From: Phytophthora sp. 'mugwort'
Lineage: Eukaryota > Oomycota > Peronosporomycetes > Peronosporales > Peronosporaceae
Direction of reading: 5' to 3'
DNA: 64,000 nt
Assembly: GCA_033558025.1 (NCBI GenBank)
Contig: JAUCEF010000008.1
Span: forward strand, 1,240,001-1,304,000
The notes under the pieces were generated by a model. It was given only the letters and a program-made list of their open reading frames with translations, was not told where the DNA came from and searched no databases. A program made the position numbers and the translations under genes. This document shows, in pieces, positions 53,674 to 63,440 of the stretch (positions are counted from its first letter, which is position 1; the number at the start of each line of letters is the position of its first letter).

Positions 53674-54834
53674 CTACGCACACGATTTCCCCGAGGCGGC
53701 CATGGAGCCCGCCGAGACACCACCAGGGCCACCAACAGATCCTTCAAAGCCACTCATGCCCGAGCCACCGCCCTTGCCACCTACTCCTCCCACGGTGCTG
53801 GCCGTGTCAGCTAAGACGCCACCGTCCGCCGTCAGAGTGCCTGCAGCGGTAATAGTCTGGGCGCGCGTCATGTCCACGCCGACGGAGATCCAGGCCAGCA
53901 CGCCGTCGGAGACCGAATCGCCCAGCAGCACATACTCGAAAAAGGGATCGAAATTCTCGGCTGCCTCCTCGGACAGGATCCTGTCGTCGGCGTTAGTCGT
54001 GAGCTCCTGTGTGTTAGTGATGTAGGGCGCTGTGAGCTCCACCTCGGTGATAAGGTCCTGGTCGAAGAAGAGCTGTCCCACGTGCGACGCGTAGCCTCCC
54101 GAGTACGTGTTGTTCTCGAGCACTGTACCGTTGTAAGTTCCGATGATGTGGATGTGAGTGGCGCGGGACGTGTAGTGGCCAGGAAAGACGGACGTATAGG
54201 ACGCCACACCGTCCTCATCTGTGGGCGTAAGTCCGCGCAGGAACGTCTTGTCGACGTTCGTGGTGTCGGAGCTGTCACCGTTTCCGCTGGCCACGATACC
54301 CGAGTACACGCCCGTGGCGTTGCAGTGCCAGAAGTCGAGGTACAGATCCGGCACGGGATCGCACGTGTTGACGTCAATGATCTGGATCTCCGCATACAGG
54401 ACCACGCCCTCCTGGTCCTCGCGGATGTCGGAGCGCACGAGCTCCCCGTTAACGTAGTACGGTCCCTGCGTGACCTCGGGCTCGAGGATGCACTTGACGT
54501 CGTCTCCGAAAAGCGTGCTGGCGTCCGTGTCGGTGGTAAGGCCTGTGAGGTTGGACTTGTGGCTGGTGGCGAGAATGGTGTCAACTTTGAGGCGGCGTCG
54601 ATCGGCTCGGAGGCGGTCGGCCATGGCGGCGCGACGGGAGACGGCACGCTCTTGCAGTCGACGGGAAGCATCGGAGCTGGCGCAGTCCTTGAGTGAGCGC
54701 TTGCTCTCGGCCATGAAGAGCCGGCGCTGCTCAAGGCGCTCGGGCGTGCGGCCGTGCGCGGCTACGCTATTGTGGAGCGCAAGTGTGGCGAGCGCAACAG
54801 TGACGACAAGGAGGAAGGTGGAGATGCGGACCAT
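53674..54834 (-). CDS. Secreted intradiol ring-cleavage dioxygenase-like protein, copy A
   Basis: A 386-residue, intronless protein starting MVRISTFLLVVTVALATLAL, a signal peptide with likely cleavage near residue 26. A basic, helical propeptide-like region (30-85) precedes an intradiol dioxygenase fold: VTQGPYYVNGELVRSDIRED, IDVNTCDPVPDLYLDFWHCN and FPGHYTSRATHIHIIG. Candidate Fe(III) ligands are Tyr177, Tyr221, His227 and His229, in the order found in catechol and protocatechuate 3,4-dioxygenases. The last ~50 residues are Gly/Ser-rich. Such secreted enzymes cleave catechol-type aromatics, possibly plant phenolics; the substrate is not shown by the sequence. The longer upstream Met (54945) lies before the initiator at 54901-54916, so this start is preferred. 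Copy B at 59852 differs by one residue: Val210 here, Met there. Confidence 0.92.
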   Translation of the reverse strand: MVRISTFLLVVTVALATLALHNSVAAHGRTPERLEQRRLFMAESKRSLKDCASSDASRRLQERAVSRRAAMADRLRADRRRLKVDTILATSHKSNLTGLTTDTDASTLFGDDVKCILEPEVTQGPYYVNGELVRSDIREDQEGVVLYAEIQIIDVNTCDPVPDLYLDFWHCNATGVYSGIVASGNGDSSDTTNVDKTFLRGLTPTDEDGVASYTSVFPGHYTSRATHIHIIGTYNGTVLENNTYSGGYASHVGQLFFDQDLITEVELTAPYITNTQELTTNADDRILSEEAAENFDPFFEYVLLGDSVSDGVLAWISVGVDMTRAQTITAAGTLTADGGVLADTASTVGGVGGKGGGSGMSGFEGSVGGPGGVSAGSMAASGKSCA

Positions 54835-54900
54835 GGTTGTGGAAGGTGGTGGCGCAAGAAAATGCGAGACTGTTGTCAAGTTGGTGGTGTGGTAACTCGC

Positions 54901-54916
54901 AAAATGGGAAATGAAG
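54901..54916 (-). promoter_or_regulatory. Oomycete initiator, dioxygenase copy A
   Basis: The minus strand reads CTTCATTTCCCATTTT, a full match to the TCATTYYNCAWTTT core, 67 nt upstream of the ATG at 54834. Confidence 0.8.
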
Positions 54917-55502
54917 AAGGGTGGGGTGGCTCGTTGAACTGCCATTCCGAGGGTGCTGCCATATTGCTGGTATGGTTTGGATAGAAAAGGCTCATCTCAT
55001 GTCCTGTTCACGGGCATCACGCACGGCATCGTACAGAACATTCATCGTACAGAACTCGTTGATCATCCCGGAGAATCCGTGCACAACATATCGCACCAGT
55101 CGTGGCGTGTTCAGTCTCTGTCACACAATATAACTACCGCTTGTGATAAGCTTACAGTAGCTGTCCCCGCCAAGATATGGTAGGAATCTTACCCTTGCTG
55201 TTTCAAGCCGGATGTAAGCAACGGTCCGGTCCGTGCATCTCTAGCACTGGTGTATTAATTAGTATCAGCGATTCGCTGGCAGTGATCAAAAAAAAAATGT
55301 GAGTGCAGATTTTGTACTCGGAGCTCGGTACTGTACCGTGGGAGCCTCACGCGATTTGCACGGGTAGCCGATCATGAGATCAGTCTGGTGAATCGTTGAT
55401 GATACCAATGGTATTAATACTGGAAGGTGCTATCGTTACGGTAAAATCCTAATACACTGAAAAACATAGGGATTGAGTTCCTGGTCTGAGTGCTGCAGAT
55501 GC

Positions 55503-56212
55503 TTATCTATGCAACCAAACAATGGTGTTTATAGTCATGCTCCGTCTCAGTAGAGCAATTTGGGGAGCGGTGTAACTATTTCCACTGTTCCAGTCCTCGG
55601 CGATGACATAGATATCCCCTGCTGTGTCCAACAGGTAAACCCACCCTCCAACCAGCTGGTCTGGTCGACGTTTTCGAAGATCAACGAATGGACTCTTGAA
55701 GGCGTTCTTAAGCCCGTCCTTCATGTCACGGATCTCATCGCTAATCTTCGCCGCAATAATCATGTCGTAGAGACCTAAGTAAATGAAACCGTTCTTGGAA
55801 TGCTTGACATAGACACACTGACGCACCACAGCTCTTGAATCCGTTCTCGAGGAACACCCGCTGGATGCTCTTGTTCCAGAGAATTGCAGCTTTCCTCAGC
55901 CCATATATGGCCTTGTTCAGCTAGCACTAATAGTCCTGAACGTTCTCGATGCCAAAAGGGTACCTCCATGTAGACACAGCCCTTCCAATCGCTATTGAGG
56001 AACGATGTGTCAGCGTCCAACGGATCCATCCGGTACTCATACGCAGCGCCGACCGAGAGAACAACTCGGATCGAGTTCTTGTTCGTCACCGGAGAGTATG
56101 TCTCGAAGACGTCTACTCCGTACTTCTGCTTAATTCCTTTAGCCATTAACCGTGCCTTGTAGCGTACCACGCGACCGTTCTGGTCACGTTTTTTGGCAAT
56201 ATCCATCTGCAC
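55503..56212 (-). pseudogene. Copia reverse transcriptase / RNase H remnant
   Basis: 56212-55775 encodes ARLMAKGIKQKYGVDVFETY and SPVTNKNSIRVVLSVGAAYE, the Copia RT start. A second frame (55829-55503) continues VYVKHSKNGFIYLGLYDMII, where Copia elements normally have YVDDM; the Val-Asp pair of the active site is missing. After a deletion it joins RNase H-like YTAPQIALLRRS. The last ~25 bases lie inside the left inverted arm. Confidence 0.75.
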
Positions 56213-56651
56213 CCAATAGTACGGCTGGTCGTTCCTCGTGGAACCAATGTCCAGGTACCGTTCCGCTCGTGTGAGAGCAGCTCAGCGCTCATGGATTCGC
56301 GCCATTTGCGCACTAGCCATTGCCTACGAATGCGTCACCGGTATGTCCACTGCGTCATCAATGCTTGCAGCGTACGCGAGAGCAGCTTCTGCGATAAGAC
56401 CGTCCTCATCTATCCTGGCACGCTTCGGAAATGGTGGTCCATCACTTCCTTCAGTTCTTCCGTTCTTCCTCAGCATCCGTTCCATCTTGAAGAAGGACAC
56501 TGGTTCGCGGAGACGTCTCGAACGGTACATCGGGGGTTGAACACCACTCGATCGTCCTCGAGCACGGTCGGCTGTGCAAGGTACGGTGCCAACTCGAGTT
56601 CAGTAGGAGCAGACCGTTCTTCCGGCATCAGCAGAGGTGGGAACTGTCCTG

Positions 56652-57437
56652 CTAAGGTTGCGCGCTCTCCATGTTCACGTCCGGCACGTCGTTCTCAACG
56701 CCTTCCATAGGTTCCTCCACCCCGGGTTGGCGTTCCACCGGTGCAAGCGTGATTGCATCGTCAGCGTCCTTGCTCACATGAATGACCTTTCCGTTCTGAG
56801 CCGGCTGCGTGTCGTAGATAACGTCCACTTCATGCTCGTCTAGTTTCACAGAGCGTGTCACCTTTATCTTGGAAGCATTCAAGTCAAACACGCGGTACCC
56901 CTTTACGTTCTCAGGGTAGCCGAGGCGCATGCACCTGAAGCTCTTGGATTCCAGCTTCGTCCTCTTCGCCTTGTCGATGTGAGCGTACCCATACGACCCA
57001 AAAACGCGTAGGTTATCCAGCGTAGGCTTAACCTTGAAACTTAGCTCATATGGTGTGACAGTTGTGTGCTGTGTGTTCGTGGAGCGATTAATGAGGTACA
57101 CCGATGTACTCATTGCTTCAGCCCACCATTCCGTTGGAATGCCCTTGTAGTGTAGCATACTCGGAGCCTTTTCCATAATAGTATGGTTCATCCGTTCTAC
57201 CACTCCGTTCTGCTGGGGGCTATAGGGTACGGTACGGTTCGTTGGTGCATGATACAGTTCGTGGTAAATATCTGCGGCACCTCTTTGTTCAAAAACCCCG
57301 TTCCGTTGTCCAACCGGAGACACATAAGGCGTTCCCCCATTGCTTCTCGTAGACATCATGAACTCGTTCAGCTTGGTGGCCACCTCACCCTTCTTCTTCA
57401 AGAAGTAGGCCACCACGTGTCGCGAGTAGTCGTCCAC
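56652..57437 (-). pseudogene. Copia integrase catalytic domain
   Basis: Contains MDDYSRHVVAYFLKKKGEV, then FEQRGAADIYHELYHAPTNR, YSPQQNGVVERMNHTIMEKA and LINRSTNTQHTTVTPYELSF. These are the rve-type integrase core (D, D and E regions) and the start of the Copia C-terminal module (FGSYGYAHIDKAKRTKLESK). Parts of the region around the second catalytic Asp are altered. Confidence 0.8.
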
Positions 57438-57449
57438 AAACGCCAGGAC

Positions 57450-57841
57450 CTACTCGGCACCACCCTTCGACGGCATACTCATCGGTCCCATCACATCCGT
57501 GTGGATAAGCTCCAGAACGCGCGACGTCTTCGAACTGGAACGGTTCGGGAACGCTTCCACTGTCTGTTTCCCCTTCATGCATCCACCACACAATATCTGG
57601 AACGCTTGCCCCGCAGCCGGAACACCGTTCGTGGCGCGGTGTGTCTTGGCTAATGCGTCCTGCTGGGATGCCCCATGCGCGCGTGCCAAAGCTCCCACTG
57701 GCTGTCAGCCCCAGCAACGTACTGGACGAACCGTTCTTCTGCCTGATCGCAGTCCAACATGCATGCCTTGCCAACCATCTTGCCCAGCGCGATCTCGCTA
57801 GCGTCGCCCCAAATGATACATGAGGAACGCTGAAACTCCAC
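57450..57841 (-). pseudogene. Copia GAG-pre-integrase zinc domain
   Basis: Across two frames: WELWHARMGHPSRTH, then ALAKTHRATNGVPAAGQAF and CGGCMKGKQTVEAFPNRSSS. The H-x4-H and C-x2-C residues form the HHCC zinc-binding motif that precedes Copia integrases. A one-base shift separates them. Confidence 0.75.
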
Positions 57842-58070
57842 GTTCAGGCCGCGTTCTGCCAGCTTAGCATCCGTCTATCGTACCCGCGATGTGGAGATCT
57901 TCCACCATCTTGATACGCTTCCGGTCTAGACCGAGCAAGCGCACCGTTCCTGATCAGCCACATTTAGCTTTTTGCCATACGCAATCGTGACCTCGATGCC
58001 AGCGGCCACTTCTTTGTACTCGAGTAGATCGGAAGGGTGCGCGGTCATATGGTCGTCGCACCACTATCGA

Positions 58071-58831
58071 TCAACCACCCGTCGAGTCGTTTCGTTCCAC
58101 GGCAAATACCGCATCGTCATCACCGGCAGCGTCCCGTACCGGATAGTCCCTCATCGTGTGCCTGAGTTGATTGCACTTGAACCATTTGGCTTTGAAGCTA
58201 CCAGCGTTCTTGTTCGGACCGTTGCCCTTGCCGCCCTTGAACTGTCCGGTGTTCATCTTGAATGCGCGCTCCGTGACCGTGTCTTTCTTCTCCAACCGTT
58301 CGTACTCCTTCAGGAGCTTCACTTTGACCTCGATACGCGTGATGTCCTTGCCATTCTCGATGATGGACGAGATCAGCTCGTACTCGACCTGGAGGCTGCT
58401 TAGCAGCACCACGAGCTGCCGCGCCTCGTCGACGAGCTCTCCCATCGTCTGCAGGCCGACGACGAGCTCGTCAAAAGCGTCCAGATGCTTCTCCATGCCC
58501 CCCCCCCCCCGTCCTCCATCTTGAACTCATGGAGACGGCGTGTCATCGTGCACGGTTATGGAACGTGGTATGGTTGTAGAACTCCGCAGCGTTCCCCACG
58601 CTTGGATGGCTCGTGTCGCGGGACGGATCTTCGTTTGGTGCTGGAGTTCAACCCCCTGCGTGATGATGCCCAGCGCCTTCGCGTAGTCCACGATACACGT
58701 CTCCTTGACACCATTCTCCACCTTGACGCCCTACACATGTGCGAGCAGCCCCTTCCGGGCCAGCGCCATGCCTCCCAGTGGAAGTAGTTACCACTTCCGA
58801 GGAAGACTTCCGCGCGCTTGGTCGTCATCAT
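58071..58831 (-). pseudogene. Copia gag
   Basis: 58496-58071 encodes EKHLDAFDELVVGLQTMGEL, LLSSLQVEYELISSIIENGK and a basic zinc-knuckle region (KWFKCNQLRHTMRDYPVRD). The upstream frame near 58831-58556 begins the same protein with NYFHWEAW. A run of ten C near 58500 coincides with the frame change. Confidence 0.7.
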
Positions 58832-59769
58832 GAGCGTTCCGGCGAGGCGTTTTTAATCTTGTGCAGAGTAGCGAGCTGCGGCTGTTAACCTGTTGAGGTG
58901 AAGCTTGAATAGTGAGAGGCAAATGCCGAAAGTGAGTAGATTAAAATGCTTAAACCTGTCCACTTATGTCTACTCCCTGTTGTCCCCTCTGAACCACCAA
59001 GATGGCTATCTTGGTTATCGACCAATCAGGACGTGGTTCGGGGTGAACCGTGCCCGCAGTCCACATAGACGAGTGAACCGTGCAAGAGCGCTGTACTTCA
59101 ACACAGCTATCTTTGTCGTTTCGGAGGACAGGTCGCAAATTGCTCCACGGAGCATGACCACCATTGTTTGGTTGCATAGATAAGCATCTGCAGCACTCAG
59201 ACCAGGAACTCAATCCCTATGTTTTTCAGTGTATTAGGATTTTACCGTAACGATAGCACCTTCCAGTATTAATACCATTGGTATCATCAACGATTCACCA
59301 GACTGATCTCATGATCGGCTACCCGTGCAAATCGCGTGAGGCTCCCACGGTACAGTACCGAGCTCCGAGTACAAAATCTGCACTCACATTTTTTTTTTGA
59401 TCACTGCCAGCGAATCGCTGATACTAATTAATACACCAGTGCTAGAGATGCACGGACCGGACCGTTGCTTACATCCGGCTTGAAACAGCAAGGGTAAGAT
59501 TCCTACCATATCTTGGCGGGGACAGCTACTGTAAGCTTATCACAAGCGGTAGTTATATTGTGTGACAGAGACTGAACACGCCACGACTGGTGCGATATGT
59601 TGTGCACGGATTCTCCGGGATGATCAACGAGTTCTGTACGATGAATGTTCTGTACGATGCCGTGCGTGATGCCCGTGAACAGGACATGAGATGAGCCTTT
59701 TCTATCCAAACCATACCAGCAATATGGCAGCACCCTCGGAATGGCAGTTCAACGAGCCACCCCACCCTT

Positions 59770-59785
59770 CTTCATTTCCCATTTT
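59770..59785 (+). promoter_or_regulatory. Oomycete initiator, dioxygenase copy B
   Basis: CTTCATTTCCCATTTT, a full match to the initiator core, 67 nt upstream of the ATG at 59852. Confidence 0.8.
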
Positions 59786-59851
59786 GCGAGTTACCACACC
59801 ACCAACTTGACAACAGTCTCGCATTTTCTTGCGCCACCACCTTCCACAACC

Positions 59852-61012
59852 ATGGTCCGCATCTCCACCTTCCTCCTTGTCGTCACTGTTGCGCTCGCCA
59901 CACTTGCGCTCCACAATAGCGTAGCCGCGCACGGCCGCACGCCCGAGCGCCTTGAGCAGCGCCGGCTCTTCATGGCCGAGAGCAAGCGCTCACTCAAGGA
60001 CTGCGCCAGCTCCGATGCTTCCCGTCGACTGCAAGAGCGTGCCGTCTCCCGTCGCGCCGCCATGGCCGACCGCCTCCGAGCCGATCGACGCCGCCTCAAA
60101 GTTGACACCATTCTCGCCACCAGCCACAAGTCCAACCTCACAGGCCTTACCACCGACACGGACGCCAGCACGCTTTTCGGAGACGACGTCAAGTGCATCC
60201 TCGAGCCCGAGGTCACGCAGGGACCGTACTACGTTAACGGGGAGCTCGTGCGCTCCGACATCCGCGAGGACCAGGAGGGCGTGGTCCTGTATGCGGAGAT
60301 CCAGATCATTGACGTCAACACGTGCGATCCCGTGCCGGATCTGTACCTCGACTTCTGGCACTGCAACGCCACGGGCGTGTACTCGGGTATCGTGGCCAGC
60401 GGAAACGGTGACAGCTCCGACACCACGAACGTCGACAAGACGTTCCTGCGCGGACTTACGCCCACAGATGAGGACGGTATGGCGTCCTATACGTCCGTCT
60501 TTCCTGGCCACTACACGTCCCGCGCCACTCACATCCACATCATCGGAACTTACAACGGTACAGTGCTCGAGAACAACACGTACTCGGGAGGCTACGCGTC
60601 GCACGTGGGACAGCTCTTCTTCGACCAGGACCTTATCACCGAGGTGGAGCTCACAGCGCCCTACATCACTAACACACAGGAGCTCACGACTAACGCCGAC
60701 GACAGGATCCTGTCCGAGGAGGCAGCCGAGAATTTCGATCCCTTTTTCGAGTATGTGCTGCTGGGCGATTCGGTCTCCGACGGCGTGCTGGCCTGGATCT
60801 CCGTCGGCGTGGACATGACGCGCGCCCAGACTATTACCGCTGCAGGCACTCTGACGGCGGACGGTGGCGTCTTAGCTGACACGGCCAGCACCGTGGGAGG
60901 AGTAGGTGGCAAGGGCGGTGGCTCGGGCATGAGTGGCTTTGAAGGATCTGTTGGTGGCCCTGGTGGTGTCTCGGCGGGCTCCATGGCCGCCTCGGGGAAA
61001 TCGTGTGCGTAG
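59852..61012 (+). CDS. Secreted intradiol ring-cleavage dioxygenase-like protein, copy B
   Basis: Identical to copy A (53674-54834) in length (386 residues), signal peptide, candidate Fe ligands (Tyr177, Tyr221, His227, His229) and Gly/Ser-rich tail. The only difference seen is at residue 210, Met here (ATG at 60479) against Val in copy A (GTG). Promoter and 5' flank are duplicated too, so both copies should be expressible. The 3' flank diverges about 95 bp after the stop codon. An upstream in-frame Met (59741) precedes the initiator and is unlikely to be used. Confidence 0.92.
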   Translation: MVRISTFLLVVTVALATLALHNSVAAHGRTPERLEQRRLFMAESKRSLKDCASSDASRRLQERAVSRRAAMADRLRADRRRLKVDTILATSHKSNLTGLTTDTDASTLFGDDVKCILEPEVTQGPYYVNGELVRSDIREDQEGVVLYAEIQIIDVNTCDPVPDLYLDFWHCNATGVYSGIVASGNGDSSDTTNVDKTFLRGLTPTDEDGMASYTSVFPGHYTSRATHIHIIGTYNGTVLENNTYSGGYASHVGQLFFDQDLITEVELTAPYITNTQELTTNADDRILSEEAAENFDPFFEYVLLGDSVSDGVLAWISVGVDMTRAQTITAAGTLTADGGVLADTASTVGGVGGKGGGSGMSGFEGSVGGPGGVSAGSMAASGKSCA

Positions 61013-61108
61013 GGTCCGAGCTGGAACTGTATTGATTAGGGCTTGACGTGGAGAGAGCTCGGCACAGCAGGAAGCAATACGATTGAATATATGTCAGTGT
61101 TTGCATTG

Positions 61109-61542
61109 CGCTACTTTTTTTTGTTGATGTTGGAACTCTTTTTTTCTCAGGAATGAACACACGGTTTTGTTGTAAATAAACTGTTAGTATTAACCCCTTC
61201 CAAACCGGAGATCAAAAGGTAAGCTTAAACTGCAGTTGATAGGTTAATTTGACTTGACGTTTTTTTATAAAACGGAATAGGGATCCGAACAGGGATTTGG
61301 GTTATAGTGTTAGAGCTGTGCTAAAGTTGCCATAATCTGCATACCCCGTATATTCCATCCACTGTTATGGTGCATACTGCAGCGTATAGCAGAAAGCGGG
61401 GCAGTCACTGACAGATCGTGAATATGACTAGCACGTCCTAAAATCTCATTTTCAAAAACGTTGAAACCAAAATATCCCATACAAATGCTCGTACGAAGTC
61501 GGAGGGGGTCACCTCTACAAGGTAACGCAATCATCTGATAGC
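61109..61542. other. Spacer after the inverted duplication
   Basis: AT-rich, with several T-runs. No gene recognised. Confidence 0.4.
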
Positions 61543-61664
61543 TGCAAACTTGAGTGAAAAGATGAGGTCAGGGTGCAGTGCAGAATGAGCATGCGTGAAG
61601 ACATGCAACCTTGAGTGAAAGAAGAGGTTCAGGATGCAGTGCAGGATGGGCATGCGTGAAGACA
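61543..61664. repeat. Imperfect tandem duplication, 2 x 61 bp
   Basis: Units 61543-61603 and 61604-61664 both begin TGCAA-CTTGAGTGAAA and end GCATGCGTGAAGACA, with a few substitutions between them. Confidence 0.85.
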
Positions 61665-61779
61665 TGCGGAACATGCTGTACTTCAAAGTGTATTGTAGCT
61701 ACCCGAATACACTTTGCAAAGTCGTATCCTGTATTTATTCAGTTTAGCGGCATGATAATATGCAACTTAGTGCCTACGT

Positions 61780-63440
61780 GTTCGTTCGACGTCTTTTGCG
61801 CGGAGTCGGAGTAGCCGGAGTGCCTGGAGTCGATGGAGAACCCGGAGTCGATGGTGAACCTGGTAACGCTCGACTTGCCTTGACACGTACTCGAATATCT
61901 CTGTTATTCTCAGCTGGGATCAGCTTTCCGTTCATCCATTCCGTATCCACATATCCCAGTACGTTCTTCTCACTCCCCGGATTTCACGCCACGCACGCAT
62001 GCAGAGAAAGATTGGCCACGCAGTGTTGCAGTCGCTGCAGTAGAACGTCGTTGTGGATGTTCGTTGTGTGCCGGTTCGGACAACAGAGCAGACCTTGCAA
62101 GTCCGCTGTCGCCGTTTCGCCTGCGATGCTTCATTTCGTCATTCGTCACATTGGCGCGGTCTGTGCGTGGATGCGTGGGTGTTGCCGGTCGAAACGGGTA
62201 CACTGGTTGGGAAGGTTGGCGCTGCGCGCAAAGTGTTGGCTTCGTACATATCTGCCGGCTTCAACTGGCACAACTGGAGATGTAATCGCTTTCATATACT
62301 TCACGTGTGGAGTTACCGAGACTCCTTGTTCTTGTGATACGCCTTGTGAACGGTGTACCCATTCACTATGGCCAGGTCAATCAAACCCAGCACCAACGAC
62401 TTGTAGTACTTGCGAAAACGGAGGACGCGCTGGAGTGAGTATCGTTGAAGGTGCAACTGGTTATGGATATCCCTCCATGAAGGCGTGGTAGTCCTTCACC
62501 ACTCTGGGGCGCGGCACTTCCACTTGGTTTGGCCCGTTTTTCACGGTTAAGAGCAAAACTCCTTGCGCCAGCAGATCCACGGAGTTGAACAGTTCGTGTG
62601 GTTGAACCGGCTTCATCCCTTCCAACTCGCGCTGGATGTCACGTCTTGTCTTCTTCAGTAGCGCGGAATTCAGCCGTTTCTTTTTTCGATAGCGCTGGTA
62701 CGCCTCGTCAACACGCAGAGGGAGTACATCCAGGTGGTAGTGGTCTGAACACACGACAATGTGCTGCCGCAGTACCACTGGCATGAACTAAAAGAATAGC
62801 ACAACGGTGGAGTCACCTCGTCGTAGCACCTCTGCCGTAGCCCCCGAGTATCCTTGGCGCAAACCAGGGAACTCCTTGTATTATCCACAGGCTCGTAAGG
62901 CGTCATGAGATGTTCATGAATGTCTGGTTCGACGACGTTGTCCCACCCCGTGGTCGACATGTTGCGCAAGACACCGTTTCAAGTTCCGGCCAGTACTTCG
63001 TCTTCTCCGCCGAAGCTGCCCAGAAAGCTTTCCGCGAAGAGAATCTCGGCAGCAATTTCGGTTTAGGTTTCATCAGGATCGTCACAAGCATCTTCAGGTT
63101 CGCACAATGAATCATCGTCATCTTCCGAACCGTACTCTCCCGTATCCACGTCATCCCTCTCTGCTTCATCGACCGAATCCATTGCGCCGAACAGAGCTGA
63201 GCTTTCGCTGTCATCTACCTTGCTCAATTCATCATCGTTGTCGGCTAACAGCTCACTCCCCGGTGCGTTTTCATGGTCGTCATCATCGTCCGCTACAGAA
63301 TAGAAAACGAAGCAGTCAGTTTGTAGTTCGACAGATAGTATAACATTCAGGATACAGTGTAGCATATCATGCACCATACCGGACACCATACTAGCCAACA
63401 TACCAGATAGTATAAAATATACAGTATAACATACTATCGT
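61780..63440 (-). mobile_element. Internally deleted PiggyBac-like transposase
   Basis: From high to low on the minus strand: an acidic N-terminus (63300-63070, DDDDHENAPGSELLADNDDE), ILFAESFLGSFGGEDE (about 63050-63000), PDIHEHLMTPYEPVDNTRS (about 62930-62870), then VDEAYQRYRKKKRLNSALLK and MKPVQPHELFNSVDLLAQG (62720-62560). This runs directly into NQVEVPRPRVVKDYHAFMEG, a segment near the C-terminal end of the DDE domain. The catalytic core between these blocks is missing. Near 62095-62025 a zinc-ribbon (CKVCSVVRTGTQ ... FYCSDC) is seen, and the end at ~61790 is basic (TPRKRRRTNT). This is the PiggyBac/PGBD4-like architecture common in Phytophthora. Frames are shifted several times. Confidence 0.8.

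Larger units (their letters stand above)
53578..55527 (-). repeat. Left arm of 1,950-bp inverted duplication
   Basis: This segment is the reverse complement of 59159-61108. Matching coordinates at both ends sum to 114,686, so the arms have equal length with no net indel. All translated frames compared across the arms are identical except for one base (54207 versus 60479). The arm holds a complete dioxygenase gene and about 700 bp of its 5' flank. Outside 53578 the two sides diverge at once. Beyond 55527 weak similarity continues for ~30 bp with gaps. Confidence 0.95.
55528..59158 (-). mobile_element. Decayed Ty1/Copia retrotransposon between the inverted arms
   Basis: On the minus strand the order from high to low is gag, GAG-pre-integrase, integrase, RT, RNase H, as in Ty1/Copia. 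All parts have frameshifts or deletions. The ~300 bp at 58870-59158 preceding gag could be an LTR/leader, but no second copy is found at the other end. It forms the spacer of the 1,950-bp inverted duplication. Confidence 0.75.
59159..61108 (+). repeat. Right arm of 1,950-bp inverted duplication
   Basis: Reverse complement of 53578-55527. It includes the 10-base T run matching the 10-base A run in the left arm, and the complete dioxygenase gene with its promoter. One substitution was found, at 60479. Confidence 0.95.

Noticed and set aside
54082..54696. 204-residue frame antisense to dioxygenase copy A (and its mirror at 59990-60604)
   Set aside because: A shadow of the GC-rich dioxygenase gene; conserved only because the arms are identical.
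61760..62491. 243-residue plus-strand frame with Gly-Val-Pro repeats (collagen-like look)
   Set aside because: Antisense to the PiggyBac-like C-terminus, whose zinc ribbon and basic tail are recognisable.
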